Below, piece after piece: positions 63,370-64,000 of a stretch of 64,000 nucleotides of DNA. Position numbers and translations under genes: made by a program. This DNA is from Spirosoma oryzicola (GTDB taxonomy: Bacteria; Bacteroidota; Bacteroidia; Cytophagales; Spirosomataceae), in assembly GCF_021233055.1 (NCBI RefSeq), contig NZ_CP089538.1:4480501-4544500 (forward strand). Reading direction: 5' to 3'. The notes below the pieces were generated by a model. The model saw only the letters and a program-made list of their open reading frames with translations, had not been told where the DNA came from and did no database searches. Every line of letters begins with the position of its first letter. The first letter of the stretch is position 1.

Positions 63370-64000
63370 ATGCAACGCCCTTTTTGTTGTTTGCTTTTGT
63401 GCTTACTGCTTTACGCTGGTAGCACATGGGCACAGAATCCTGAATTACCTTACACTACGATTAACCTTCAGAACCTAAACGATTTTAAGCCGACCGGCAG
63501 TAACTGGAAACTGGTTGGCGACGTTTTTTACGACCTCAACAAGATCGGGGGCGGCAACACAAAATCAGGTAGCGGTATTCTCGTCAATGATTTTTCGGGC
63601 AAGAGTAAAGAGCATTTAGCCACCAAAATGGAACATGGCGACCTGGAGCTGGAGCTGGATTTCATGATGGATAAAGGCGCTAGATCGGGCATTTTCTTGC
63701 AAGGCCGTTACGAGATACAGTTATTCGACAGCTGGGGCGTAAAAGATCCTAAATCGACGGACTGCGGTGCGATTGCCCAACGGTGGGACGAAAACCGTCC
63801 GGAAGGTCGGAAAGGATACGAGGGACACCCACCCGCTCAGAACGTAAGCAAAGCACCAGGTCTATGGCAGCATTACGCCATTATATTCCGGGCTCCCCGA
63901 TTTAACGAAAAAGGCGAAAAAGTTGCCAATGCCCGCTTTATCAAAGTAGTTCAGAACGGCGTTACCATCCATGAGAATGTCGAGGTAACCGGTCCAACGC
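63370..64000 (+). CDS. Secreted DUF1080/3-keto-disaccharide hydrolase family protein (3' partial)
   Basis: The frame from ATG 63370 runs open to the window end (210 codons seen). It begins with a signal peptide MQRPFCCLLLCLLLYAGSTW followed by the AQ cleavage region. Next come INLQNLNDFKPTGSNWKLVG, KEHLATKMEHGDLELELDFM and ARSGIFLQGRYEIQLFDSW. That last block (G-x-F-x-Q-G-R-Y-E-x-Q-x-x-D-S) is characteristic of DUF1080 concanavalin-like domains found in 3-keto-glycoside hydrolases and surface sugar-binding proteins. The C-terminal part is outside the window. Confidence 0.85.
   Translation, partial: MQRPFCCLLLCLLLYAGSTWAQNPELPYTTINLQNLNDFKPTGSNWKLVGDVFYDLNKIGGGNTKSGSGILVNDFSGKSKEHLATKMEHGDLELELDFMMDKGARSGIFLQGRYEIQLFDSWGVKDPKSTDCGAIAQRWDENRPEGRKGYEGHPPAQNVSKAPGLWQHYAIIFRAPRFNEKGEKVANARFIKVVQNGVTIHENVEVTGPT

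Overview
The window looks like chromosomal DNA of a Bacteroidota member of the order Cytophagales, most likely Spirosoma or a close relative. The signs are type IX secretion (T9SS) C-terminal sorting domains of type A (in 20704-25884) and type B (gliding-motility-type, in 51731-54661), TAnnTTTG promoter boxes in place of sigma70 boxes, absence of Shine-Dalgarno sequences, and families such as DUF4142, DUF4870 and LytTR regulators. The genus is an inference; no rRNA or marker gene is present to fix it.

Region 1 (1-18.6 kb) is a Wzx/Wzy-type exopolysaccharide locus, all on the + strand and partly with overlapping start/stop codons. In order it holds a Wzc-like tyrosine autokinase (5' end outside the window), a WcaJ-type priming transferase, a WecG/TagA transferase, a GDP-mannose 3,5-epimerase homologue with all catalytic residues, a cupin, a Wzx flippase, two duplicated GT2 enzymes, a GT4, a Wzy-like polymerase, a further GT2, a GT4, a methyltransferase, another GT4 and a multi-pass GT-C-like enzyme. 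It ends with an IPT/TIG lipoprotein and a single-TM protein. Together they would assemble a lipid-linked repeat unit, flip it, polymerise it and regulate its export. The epimerase points to an L-galactose or L-gulose residue.

Region 2 (20-32 kb) is an accessory region. It has an orphan receiver protein, then two large paralogous secreted beta-helix proteins on the - strand, one of which carries six near-identical PA14 modules. These are followed by a receiver-less LytTR regulator, a lone GT2, a decayed response-regulator start and a tRNA-Arg(CCT).

Region 3 (32-64 kb) is mostly housekeeping or metabolism: HflX, MATE transporter, Nif3-like protein, DUF4142 lipoprotein, a microbial rhodopsin, pyruvate carboxylase, a DksA-type zinc finger, a REP-like repeat cluster, sterol desaturase family, Crp/Fnr regulator, DUF4870, SufS-SufE-SufT-bacilliredoxin, purine permease, GlcN6P deaminase, diaminopimelate decarboxylase, YebC, a large T9SS surface protein, a GT2, a circularly permuted ATP-grasp protein, PepSY-like lipoprotein, Ldh-type oxidoreductase, AroA, PhyH-type dioxygenase, a candidate structured RNA, a cupin, and the start of a DUF1080-type secreted protein cut by the window end.

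The most unusual items are the rhodopsin (37081-37884), the plant-type GDP-mannose epimerase homologue (3399-4382), the PA14 repeat array, the GTGTCGG inverted-repeat cluster (41.5-42.3 kb) and the structured non-coding stretch at about 62.70-62.85 kb. The rhodopsin has a Lys at the proton-donor position and a Gly at the carotenoid-antenna fenestration position.
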